From Bacteroidales bacterium (GTDB taxonomy: Bacteria; Bacteroidota; Bacteroidia; Bacteroidales; GCA-2748055): 34,990 bases of DNA. Location of the stretch: NCBI GenBank assembly GCA_021738565.1, contig JAIPBT010000005.1:85508-120497 (forward strand). The letters run 5' to 3'. The first letter of the stretch is position 1; every line of letters starts with the position of its first letter. The notes under the pieces are model-generated. The model searched no databases. It saw only the letters and a program-made list of their open reading frames with translations, and had not been told where the DNA came from. The translations under genes were made by a program, and so were the position numbers. Positions 23,399 to 31,465 of this stretch are shown one piece after another.

Positions 23399-25108
23399 TT
23401 AATTGTATCCGGGAGTTTGGGTAACAATCCCGTTGGTTTCGGTAATTACGTACTCGGGAATGGGAAGGTATTCATGTCTTCCGGGTTCAAATTCAATGGT
23501 ATAAATTCCCTGTCTGACCTGGTATCCGTCGAGTTTGTCATCCAGCAGTCCCCATCTCCTGAGATCGAAAAAACGATGTGATTCAAAGGCCAGTTCCCTT
23601 CGTCTTTCATCATAGAGTTCCTCCAGTGTAATGGATGAGATATTTGCAGGTTCAGCAGCTTCCGGTGTGGTGATCTGTCTGGCCCGTGTTCGTATCCGAT
23701 TGACATAATCCACGGCTTTTGATGAATTTCCTCCTGCTTTCAGGTTGGCTTCAGCGGCCCACAGCAAAACATCGGCATAACGGATTACTTTGACATCCAG
23801 TGTCCCCTCTGAAAAATCCTGACCGCTCTCATCAAGATTGTATTCGTATTTCCGATGGTTATAGCCAGTTGGGCTTTGATCACTTGGTAAAGCCAAAGCA
23901 AGCCTGTTGAGTCTGACAGGTTCATCGGTAGACCGAATCACTTCAATCGTATCCCCGTCTGCGATCACTGATATGTCCAGTCTTGGGTCTGCCGGGTCGA
24001 ATGCATCTACCAGGTTCTGCGTTGGACAGTTCCATCCCCAGCCAAAGTCAGTTAATTCAGTACCGTCGACTATCATCGCAGCCTGTCTGACGGTTTGAAG
24101 TTTAACGATATCGGTACCCACATTCCAGTAAGCATCTTCAAGCGATGCTCCCGGGAGGTTGGTTCCCGGGCGGCTCATAGAAGCAGAATGGTTGATCTTC
24201 CAGATGATCTCATCACTGTTTTCTCCCCTCACCCTCCAGAGGCCGCTGAAATCAGGATCCAGTCCGATCCCATAAACATCGGCACTGTCTATCATATTGT
24301 CAGCAAGGGTTCTTACATCAGACCATTTGTCTTCGCAACCGGAATAAAAATCATACGGGTCATCACTGCCTGCCAGTTCACTGTATGAGGATTCAAAAAC
24401 CAGCAGTTTGATCAGCAATGCCCTGGCCGCATCCTTTCCGGGCCTTCCATCATCGCCTGCAACTCCATCATATTTGTATGGAAAACCGGAACTGGCCCTT
24501 CCGGGAAGGTCATCAAATATTTCGGTCATGTCTGATTGCATGGCATGCAGCATTTCCGCAATCGGGGTCCGTGGAATATCGGCATATTCGGCAGGATCGT
24601 ACAACCTGTCAATATAGGGAACAGGTCCGAATGTCCTCATCAATTTAAAGTGGTAAATTGCCCTGAGGAATTTAGCTTCAGCGACCAGCCGGTTTTTCAT
24701 TTGTTCATCAATTACATCTGTTCCATCCAGTGTGTTGATCGTGGCATTGGCCCTGAAGATGCCGGAGTATACGTAGTCCCAGAAATTGGACAATTGTCCT
24801 CCCGCACTGTTGGCACGGAATTCCGAGTATGCCTGGAACTCGGGAGTATCTCCTCCTCCTGCTTCGCCTCCGGATTCGGAGTCATCAGAGAGACAGTCGC
24901 CAAGGACAAACCAGGTCCAGTTCATGTCGCGCCCCAAAAGGTTGGCATATACACCGTCAAGCAGCTGTATGGCACTTGCTTCGTCAGCCACAAATCCTGA
25001 TGCATCATAAACACCATAGGGCACTGTATCTTCCAGCCATTTTTCTCCACAGCTGCTGAAAATGAGCATTAAGAGAAGTATGCCAGTTATTGTATGTTTG
25101 AATTTCAT
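23399..25108 (-). CDS. SusD/RagB-family glycan-binding lipoprotein
   Basis: 569 residues from the preferred ATG at 25108 (an ATG at 25129 would add MIQNNNT before the signal peptide). The lipobox FSSC gives a surface-anchored lipoprotein. TPR-like helices and the C-terminal motif YDERRRELAFESHRFFDLRR, followed by WG, are diagnostic of SusD. It would cap the SusC barrel and bind the oligosaccharide before import. It starts 46 nt after the SusC stop and is cotranscribed with it. Confidence 0.95.
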   Translation of the reverse strand: MKFKHTITGILLLMLIFSSCGEKWLEDTVPYGVYDASGFVADEASAIQLLDGVYANLLGRDMNWTWFVLGDCLSDDSESGGEAGGGDTPEFQAYSEFRANSAGGQLSNFWDYVYSGIFRANATINTLDGTDVIDEQMKNRLVAEAKFLRAIYHFKLMRTFGPVPYIDRLYDPAEYADIPRTPIAEMLHAMQSDMTEIFDDLPGRASSGFPYKYDGVAGDDGRPGKDAARALLIKLLVFESSYSELAGSDDPYDFYSGCEDKWSDVRTLADNMIDSADVYGIGLDPDFSGLWRVRGENSDEIIWKINHSASMSRPGTNLPGASLEDAYWNVGTDIVKLQTVRQAAMIVDGTELTDFGWGWNCPTQNLVDAFDPADPRLDISVIADGDTIEVIRSTDEPVRLNRLALALPSDQSPTGYNHRKYEYNLDESGQDFSEGTLDVKVIRYADVLLWAAEANLKAGGNSSKAVDYVNRIRTRARQITTPEAAEPANISSITLEELYDERRRELAFESHRFFDLRRWGLLDDKLDGYQVRQGIYTIEFEPGRHEYLPIPEYVITETNGIVTQTPGYN

Positions 25109-25154
25109 CGTATTGTTATTTTGTATCATGACATCATCAATTTGTATTATATGT

Positions 25155-28100
25155 TCAGAATGACAGATCCAGTCCGAATGTCAAAATCCTTGGTGTGGGC
25201 AAACTGATCTGATCTGTTGAGAATATGAGTGAATTTGTAATCCCGCTTCTCTGGTTGGTTCCCTGGAAAACAGTGAGTGTTCCGATATCTGGATCTCCGT
25301 ATTTGTAATTGGTCAGGGTCATCAGGTTTTGTGCTGAAATATAGATCCTGAACCTGTCAATTTTCAAAGCCCCGGTAATTTTTTCAGGCAGGCTGTAGCC
25401 CAGCTGAATATTTTGAAGCCTCAGGAAGGAACCGTCCTCGATATAGAATGTGGATTCTTCCATGTTAAGATCATTGGTCTGCCTGTTGTAACCAAAAATA
25501 TCGGTGTCTGTCCGCTCAGTTGTCCAGCGGTTCAGCATATCCCTGTGGTAGTTGTACCCCGGGTTCCTGATGTCGTGTGTGTATGCCTTGTATGCGACAA
25601 AGATATCATGGCCGTACATACCGCGGAAGACAGCGTTAAAGTCAAAGCCTTTGTACATCATGCTTACATTGAAGCCATAGGTTAAATCGGGATGTGGATT
25701 CCCGATCATTGTTTTGTCATTGCTGTCGATGACATTGTCACCGTTGATGTCCTTATACCTGTGATCTCCGGGTGCCGTATTCTTGTTATGGAAAGGAGCA
25801 TTGGCAATTTCCGTGGTATCCTGGAATATTCCTTCAACCACGTAGCCGTAAAACATTCCGATAGGATATCCAACTTCTGTACGTGACCAGTTTTGAATAC
25901 GCCTGTTGGCATAAACCCCTGCCGGAATATAATCGACATCTTCAGAGATCTCAAGCACCTTCATTCGGTTCATTGAAATGTGACCGCCGATGTCATAATG
26001 AAATTCGCCTTCACGGTGTCTGTAATTGAGCGCAAGTTCCATTCCTCTGTTTACCATGCTTGAAATATTCGATGCTGCCGGGGTGATAACGCCGGAGATA
26101 GATATTGCAGGAGGGTTGAAAAGCATGCCATCTGTAAGCTTGTTATAGAAATCTGCAACAAAGGATAATTTTCCGTTGAACATTCCCAGGTCGAGGCCAA
26201 GGTTTGTTGTAACAGATTCTTCCCACCTTAAGAATGGGTTGGGGGGCTTCGACGGAGAAGCTCCCGGTACATAAACGTCGCCCCTTGAATAACCCATGTT
26301 TGTATTCATGAGACTCAGGTATTCGTATCTTCCGATCCGGTCATTACCAATTTTACCCCATCCTGCCCGGATCTTCAGCTGAGAGATCTGTCCGACATTC
26401 TCAAAAAATGATTCGCGGTGCAATTTCCATGCTGCAGCAAAACCAGGAAATATGCCAAAGCGATCATTTTCGCCGAACCTCGTAGAACCATCCCTCCGGA
26501 TGTTGGCTGTGACCAGGTATTTGTCGGCGTAACTGTATTCCAGTCTTCCCAGCAGACCAACGGTTCTGTCCAGGTCGGGAGAATTTCCCTCGAGGCTCAC
26601 ATAATTATTCACCGTGTATGAGACACTCGCCGAGTCGGTAATGATAACTTCGTATGGAACCTGGGCGAGGTTGATCTCATCAAAGAACCTGTAGCGTTCA
26701 CTTTCATTGGAAAGAGCACGTGTATGTGATCCCCGCAGGTACCGGAATTTTGTTTCCCAGGCAGAATTTCCAACCATCAGTTTAAATTGGTGATCACCAA
26801 ACTGGTTTTCATAGGTCAGGATATTATCAAAAGTGTATGAATATGCTTTACCGAATTCATTAAAGAGTTCGGGGTAAAGCTGCCGGTTGGAAGGATCGAT
26901 CTCGTAGGTTGGGAAAAAAGCGTTTGCTTCGCTGAAATCCAGGTTATATCCCAACATGGATTTGAATGTGAGCCCCCTGAATATTGTGAATTCAGCAAAA
27001 GCATTGCCGTTCAGCTGGTAATTCATGTCTGTCCTGAAGTTCCGGTCAATAGCAATCATGGGATTTTCAAGGGCATCTGAATATGGATTCAGGTTCCATA
27101 TTCCGTTCTCATCATAAGGTTCTATGACGCGCTGGGCCAGGATAGACTGGTAATAGGCTCCGTTGTCCCATTCCCAGTTTTCAATGGATCCTTTGTATTC
27201 GCTGAATGTGAAGGTAACGTTCTGACCAAGTTTGAGCCATTTTTTCACATCGGAGATGGTAGAAAGCCTTGCATTGTACCTTTTAAGGTAGGTGTTTTTG
27301 ATGATCCCATTCTGCTCGAATGCCCCAAGGGAGAAATTATACAGCACCTTATCGCCTCCCGAAAAATTCAGATGGTGGTTCTGTACGGGAGCATACTGGC
27401 TCATCAATTTGTACCAGTCCACATTCGATATCTCTTCAGGATCAATGTACCGGCTGTTTCCAGGTGCATAACCATTTGCTTCATTGTACACTTCTGCAAA
27501 TTCAAATCCATCCATCATATCAGGGTGGTGCGAAATGGACTGACTTCCGTAATAACCGGAATAGGAAATCTTCATCTCGCCCCTGGACCCTTTCCTTGTG
27601 GTAATCTCAATGATCCCGTTGGCAGCGCGTGATCCGTATATGGCAAGTGCAGAGGCATCCTTCAATACCGACATGGATTCGATGTCGTTGATATTAAGGT
27701 AGGCGATGCCTGAAGGATCAATTGGAACTCCATCCACCACATAGAGGGGCTGTGCGTTGTTGATACTTCCAACGCCCCGTATGCGGATGGTTGGAAGCTT
27801 TCCGGGTGAACCGGAATTTGAAGTTACCACAACCCCTGGAGTTCTACCGGCAAGCGCTTGCGTAACATTGTCAACCTTCATCTGGCGGATCTCTTCGGCA
27901 TTCACCACAGCAACCGCCCCGGTGAGATCTTCTTTAGCAACAGAACCGTAACCCACGACAACCACTTCTTCCAGTCCCATAATATCTTCACGCAGTGTTA
28001 CGGAGATCTCATTTTCAAAAGCATTTAGCTCAACGGTTTCTTTCAGGTATCCCACATAGGAAAATTCCAGGCTCGTAGTTCCTTCCGGAACAGAGATCTC

Positions 28101-28364
28101 AAAGTTTCCAATAACGTCCGTTACTGTTCCGATTGTGGTTCCTGGCACCGTAATATTTACTCCTGGAAGCGGTACACCTTCAACATCGGCAACTGTGCCG
28201 GTAATGGTTCTTACCTGCGCTGCGTTTACCGGAATAAAGGAGGTCTTGTCGGTACCTGCAAAAGTGCAATTAGCCTTTGCCAAAAGCATCAAAATGATAT
28301 TCAAACCCAGTAAAAGACTGAACATCCATCCTGATGCAGGATAGTCAGCTTTAGTTTTTTTCAT
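25155..28364 (-). CDS. SusC/RagA-family TonB-linked outer-membrane transporter
   Basis: A 1069-residue TonB-dependent transporter. The N-terminal signal is followed by a carboxypeptidase-regulatory-like domain (about 52-125, GTVADVEGVPLPGVNITV). A short TonB-box-like stretch comes next (EEVVVVGYGSVAKEDLTGAV, about 132-151), then the plug (about 150-265, with QALAGRTPGVVV, IRIRGVGSINNAQPLYVVDG and IYGSRAANGIIEITTRKG), then the 22-strand barrel ending in LTFGLDLSF. It imports oligosaccharides together with the SusD partner downstream. First gene of a four-gene unit. No hybrid two-component system, ECF sigma or anti-sigma gene lies nearby, so control must come from elsewhere. Confidence 0.96.
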   Translation of the reverse strand: MKKTKADYPASGWMFSLLLGLNIILMLLAKANCTFAGTDKTSFIPVNAAQVRTITGTVADVEGVPLPGVNITVPGTTIGTVTDVIGNFEISVPEGTTSLEFSYVGYLKETVELNAFENEISVTLREDIMGLEEVVVVGYGSVAKEDLTGAVAVVNAEEIRQMKVDNVTQALAGRTPGVVVTSNSGSPGKLPTIRIRGVGSINNAQPLYVVDGVPIDPSGIAYLNINDIESMSVLKDASALAIYGSRAANGIIEITTRKGSRGEMKISYSGYYGSQSISHHPDMMDGFEFAEVYNEANGYAPGNSRYIDPEEISNVDWYKLMSQYAPVQNHHLNFSGGDKVLYNFSLGAFEQNGIIKNTYLKRYNARLSTISDVKKWLKLGQNVTFTFSEYKGSIENWEWDNGAYYQSILAQRVIEPYDENGIWNLNPYSDALENPMIAIDRNFRTDMNYQLNGNAFAEFTIFRGLTFKSMLGYNLDFSEANAFFPTYEIDPSNRQLYPELFNEFGKAYSYTFDNILTYENQFGDHQFKLMVGNSAWETKFRYLRGSHTRALSNESERYRFFDEINLAQVPYEVIITDSASVSYTVNNYVSLEGNSPDLDRTVGLLGRLEYSYADKYLVTANIRRDGSTRFGENDRFGIFPGFAAAWKLHRESFFENVGQISQLKIRAGWGKIGNDRIGRYEYLSLMNTNMGYSRGDVYVPGASPSKPPNPFLRWEESVTTNLGLDLGMFNGKLSFVADFYNKLTDGMLFNPPAISISGVITPAASNISSMVNRGMELALNYRHREGEFHYDIGGHISMNRMKVLEISEDVDYIPAGVYANRRIQNWSRTEVGYPIGMFYGYVVEGIFQDTTEIANAPFHNKNTAPGDHRYKDINGDNVIDSNDKTMIGNPHPDLTYGFNVSMMYKGFDFNAVFRGMYGHDIFVAYKAYTHDIRNPGYNYHRDMLNRWTTERTDTDIFGYNRQTNDLNMEESTFYIEDGSFLRLQNIQLGYSLPEKITGALKIDRFRIYISAQNLMTLTNYKYGDPDIGTLTVFQGTNQRSGITNSLIFSTDQISLPTPRILTFGLDLSF

Positions 28365-28401
28365 AGAGTTGTTAGTTTAGTATTGTGTTAAATTTATAAC
28401 A

Positions 28402-28421
28402 TTTTCAACAATTATTGAAAA
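28402..28421. promoter_or_regulatory. Palindrome upstream of susC
   Basis: TTTTCAACAATTATTGAAAA is an inverted repeat with 7-bp arms and an AATT core, one mismatched pair. It sits 38 nt upstream of the SusC start, just beyond a TAAATTTA element on the minus strand, in the region shared with the divergent propeller gene. Likely an operator for the SusCD unit. Confidence 0.4.
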
Positions 28422-28594
28422 TATAGAGGGCCTTTAAGTTCAGACAGGAACCACCAAGTGGCCAGGTGAAGTTATATAATGGTAAAACAGGGTTTATTTA
28501 CCTGAGTAAATGTTAACAAAATGTAAAATGTCTCTATTTCTTTGACTTATAAGATATCTTGCCTTAATTTTAATTTAAAATCTTATTGGTTCGT

Positions 28595-30067
28595 ATGAAA
28601 AACAATCAGGTCAAATCATCTTCTAAGGTCTTTTTATTCAGGAGAAACCAACTTTTATATATAACTGTGGCCCTTCTCTGTCCTGTTTTATTCTTTAGTC
28701 AATGTTCAGATGACTATGAAGAAGAATTCGATGTGGAGGAATATTATCCCGGAACATATGACGATATGAATTATGAATCCTGGATAGCCATGTACGGAGG
28801 ATTGTATGACGAGGAATTTGAAGGAATCATAGCAACGGATGACGAATGTTTCCTTGTTGCCGGAGGGAGCGATTCACATACAGGATGGGATGACATGGAT
28901 GGTTCACTTGTGAAAGTCGATTTTCATGGCAACATAGTCTGGTCTAAGGCCTATGGTCTGGACAAAGACGATATGTTTATTGATGTCGAAAAAACAAATG
29001 ACGGTAATTACATAGCCGCAGGATGGACGAAATCCTTTGGGGAAGGGAACGCTGATTTTTGGCTGGTTAAAATTGATAATTCCGGTAATGTCTTGTGGCA
29101 AAAGTCCATCGGTGGATCCAGGGATGAACAGGCATGGTCTGTAGCAGTTGGGTCTGACGGCAGTTTGCTTCTCTGCGGAGGAACGAGATCATTTGGTGCC
29201 GGTAAATCCGATATATGGCTTGTTAAATTGAGTTCAGGCGGTGACATACAGTGGCAAAAAAGCTATGGGGGAAGTGACGAGGATGCACCTCCGGGAGATT
29301 ACGAGGAGTATGTAGCACGCGCATTCTTTGATGGAGATGGGCAGATAGGATTTTCAGCCTCGTCCTATTCCTTTGGCAATGGCAAAGGCGATGTACTTGT
29401 AGCAAGGGCGAATGCTTTGGATGGTGAAGTTGTATGGAGTAAGAGTTATGGAGGTTCAGCCGAAGACAATACATGGGATTTTATCAAATTGGAGGGTGAC
29501 AGTTACCTGTTGCCATGCTGGACAGAGGACCTTGACCTTGGAATGGCTTTCAATTGGATTGTGAACATCGCAAAAGAAGATGGAAGTATACTATGGCAGC
29601 AACGATTTGGCAATCCGGATTACTGGAGCGAACCGTTGGGTGCAGCGGCATTAAGCAGCGGAGGTGCAGTTCTGGCATGTTACTACGAAAAATCAAACTC
29701 TGATTGGTATACTGTAATTGCTAAGATCGACAACACCGGAACGCTTGCCTGGTCGAACGAGATCAAGTACGGCACGCTCGACTGGCCCAATGCGGCAGTG
29801 GAAACTCAGGATGGAACCATCGGTATTGCAGGTGTGGCTACAACGGATGATTTGCAGCAGGAGTTGGCCATCTTTCATCTAAATGCAGAGGGAGAAACAG
29901 GATCAAATTGCGATATCCTTTCAGCCATCAACTATACGCCAAACGATCCGGGAATTGAACCGGTAAGCGTGAGTTTGGAAGTAAGTTCAACGGATGCCTC
30001 CCCGGAACCAACAGAATGCGAAGTGATCGATATCAGTATTGGCAGAAATTATCTTTGTTATAAGTAG
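28595..30067 (+). CDS. Beta-propeller-repeat putative lipoprotein
   Basis: 490 residues from ATG 28595 (a TTG 9 nt upstream is less likely). A basic N-terminus and hydrophobic segment end in FFSQC (Cys37), a weak lipobox. The acidic stretch DDYEEEFDVEEYYPGTYDD comes next, followed by five or six repeats of about 50 residues. Each carries a GNADFWLVKIDNSGNVLWQK-type unit and the linker S(Y/I)GGS. Such repeats form beta-propellers in many Bacteroidota surface proteins. The C-terminal 60 residues are not repeat-like. Function unknown. It is divergent from SusC and shares its 230-bp upstream region. No promoter found with confidence. Confidence 0.8.
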   Translation: MKNNQVKSSSKVFLFRRNQLLYITVALLCPVLFFSQCSDDYEEEFDVEEYYPGTYDDMNYESWIAMYGGLYDEEFEGIIATDDECFLVAGGSDSHTGWDDMDGSLVKVDFHGNIVWSKAYGLDKDDMFIDVEKTNDGNYIAAGWTKSFGEGNADFWLVKIDNSGNVLWQKSIGGSRDEQAWSVAVGSDGSLLLCGGTRSFGAGKSDIWLVKLSSGGDIQWQKSYGGSDEDAPPGDYEEYVARAFFDGDGQIGFSASSYSFGNGKGDVLVARANALDGEVVWSKSYGGSAEDNTWDFIKLEGDSYLLPCWTEDLDLGMAFNWIVNIAKEDGSILWQQRFGNPDYWSEPLGAAALSSGGAVLACYYEKSNSDWYTVIAKIDNTGTLAWSNEIKYGTLDWPNAAVETQDGTIGIAGVATTDDLQQELAIFHLNAEGETGSNCDILSAINYTPNDPGIEPVSVSLEVSSTDASPEPTECEVIDISIGRNYLCYK

Positions 30068-30100
30068 TGTCTGTCCATAATGCACAGCAGTTGCGCAAAA
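30066..30100 (-). repeat. Partial copy of the MITE-like element
   Basis: TAGTGTCTGTCCATAA (30066-30081 region) is the exact reverse complement of the right end of the element at 31297-31447. Similarity continues weakly through the GCGCAAAAAT at 30093-30102. It overlaps the stop region of the propeller gene and lies in inverted orientation to the full copy, with the DUF1295 gene between. It is followed by a separate palindrome, TAGATTT-TT-AAATCTA (30107-30122). Confidence 0.6.
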
Positions 30101-30175
30101 ATATTATAGATTTTTAAATCTATTGTTATATTTATCCCGGAAAACAAACTTGTCCTGAACTAAAACTACTTTGCC

Positions 30176-31105
30176 ATGTGGAGAACTGCACTTTTCCTGT
30201 TGTTTACCATAGTACTCATACCTTTTTTTGCTTTCAGCATGGATGAACCTTTGACTGTTGAGCAGAGATCAATCCTTTCAGACCTTGTACTTGTATATGT
30301 TGTCGCAGCCTCGGTTTGCTTTATTCTTAGTCTTTTAACCGGCAATTACAGCCAGGTAGACAAATTATGGAGCCTGATCCCCGTTGCCTATGTATGGATT
30401 GTGGCCATACGTGCTGGTTTTGAACCAAGGATCCTTTTGATGGCCTCACTTGTAACAGCATGGGGTGTAAGACTTACCTATAATTTTAACCGGAGGGGAG
30501 GTTACTCCTTACGTTTCTGGGATGGAGAGGAAGATTACCGGTGGTCGATCTTACAGGCGAAGCCGGAATTCAAAGACAAATGGAAGTGGGTACTCTTCAA
30601 CCTGCTGTTTATCTCATTTTACCAGATGGGATTGATCCTCCTGTTCACGCTTCCCATCCTGAAAAGCATAAATGGATCTCCACTGGGATGGATCGATCTT
30701 CTTATTGCCGTGCTTTTCATTGGTTTTGTGATCACAGAAACCATCGCAGACCAACAGCAGTGGAATTTTCAAAAAGAGCGCAAAAAACTCATTGACTCTG
30801 GAAAGCCCTTGCCTGAAAGGTATAAAAAGGGATTTGTTTCAGATGGTCTCTGGAGTGTTGTGCGTCACCCCAACTATGCATCAGAACAGGCCATTTGGAT
30901 CGTCTTCTATTTTTTCAGTGTTGTTGCAACAGGTATATGGCTGAACTGGTCGGTTATGGGTGCGGTTCTGCTGGTATTGCTTTTCTGGGGAAGCAGTAAT
31001 TTCAGTGAGTCTGTTTCTGCAGGGAAATATCCTGAATACGAAAAATACAGGGAGCGGGTGGCAAGGTTTGTGCCCATAAGATTCAACAAGAGCAGGGGTC
31101 GGTGA
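30176..31105 (+). CDS. DUF1295 membrane protein, steroid-reductase-like
   Basis: A 309-residue integral membrane protein with about seven hydrophobic helices. It is a member of the DUF1295/isoprenylcysteine-methyltransferase and 5-alpha-reductase-like superfamily. The C-terminal signature region has GFVSDGLWSVVRHPNYASEQ and a late Tyr-Glu-Lys-Tyr (KYPEYEKYRERVARFVP). RHPNY is the expected cofactor-binding motif. The reaction is unknown; lipid or sterol/quinone-like reduction or methylation is possible. It is a single gene flanked on both sides by inverted copies of one repeat. The stop codon lies inside the first unit of an octamer repeat, so the C-terminal residues may have been altered. Confidence 0.85.
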   Translation: MWRTALFLLFTIVLIPFFAFSMDEPLTVEQRSILSDLVLVYVVAASVCFILSLLTGNYSQVDKLWSLIPVAYVWIVAIRAGFEPRILLMASLVTAWGVRLTYNFNRRGGYSLRFWDGEEDYRWSILQAKPEFKDKWKWVLFNLLFISFYQMGLILLFTLPILKSINGSPLGWIDLLIAVLFIGFVITETIADQQQWNFQKERKKLIDSGKPLPERYKKGFVSDGLWSVVRHPNYASEQAIWIVFYFFSVVATGIWLNWSVMGAVLLVLLFWGSSNFSESVSAGKYPEYEKYRERVARFVPIRFNKSRGR

Positions 31106-31140
31106 GACGGTGAGACAGTTAGACGGTGCGACAGTGCGGT
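31101..31140 (+). repeat. Degenerate octamer tandem repeat
   Basis: Five consecutive 8-bp units: GGTGAGAC, GGTGAGAC, AGTTAGAC, GGTGCGAC, AGTGCGGT. The first contains the TGA stop of the DUF1295 gene. No coding use seen. Confidence 0.7.
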
Positions 31141-31160
31141 AATGAGCGGTCCCTCGGCAG

Positions 31161-31226
31161 GCTCGGGAACCGGCGGGTTGGGGTGTGAGGTGGGAAGATC
31201 GAGCTTGTCGAGACCGGTTCCTGAGC
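31161..31226. repeat. REP-like hairpin repeat
   Basis: GCTCGGGAACCGG (31161-31173) pairs with CCGGTTCCTGAGC (31214-31226), 12 of 13. Inside lies TCGAGCTTGTCGA, a smaller palindrome. The GAGCTTGTCGAGACCGGTTC wording is typical of GC-rich dispersed repeats in Bacteroidota and contrasts with the AT-rich surroundings. Confidence 0.6.
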
Positions 31227-31296
31227 GAAGAGGTGAGCTCCGCCGAACCTCAAGCCGAAGGACCTGGGATAGTCCCACCCTTTTCCCATACATAAT

Positions 31297-31447
31297 TAGT
31301 GCTTGTCAATAAAGTCAGGTGGCTGGATCATAAAGTTCGAGAGCAAAGCGCGCAAAAATCTTAAACCGCAGTATCCGCCGCCGGACGGATTCGAGGATTT
31401 AAGATTTTTGCAGCAATGCAGCTATCGGACTTTATGGACAGACACTA
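31297..31447. mobile_element. 151-bp MITE-like palindromic element
   Basis: Terminal inverted repeats of 20 bp (31297-31316 and 31428-31447, 16-17 matches) bound the element. A second inverted pair follows (CATAAAGTTCGA at about 31329-31340 against TCGGACTTTATG at 31426-31437), then perfect 14-bp arms GCAAAAATCTTAAA (31352-31365) and TTTAAGATTTTTGC (31398-31411), closing on ATCCG/CGGAT. It has no ORF, so any movement would need a transposase in trans. The remainder of 31106-31465 holds only this element and the two repeats before it. Confidence 0.7.
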
Positions 31448-31465
31448 TTTAGGATTCCAGGCAAC

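Noticed and set aside
31141-31447. CRISPR array or structured RNA gene in the repeat-rich gap
   Set aside because: The repeats are of different kinds, not regularly spaced direct repeats with unique spacers. They fit REP and MITE-like elements.
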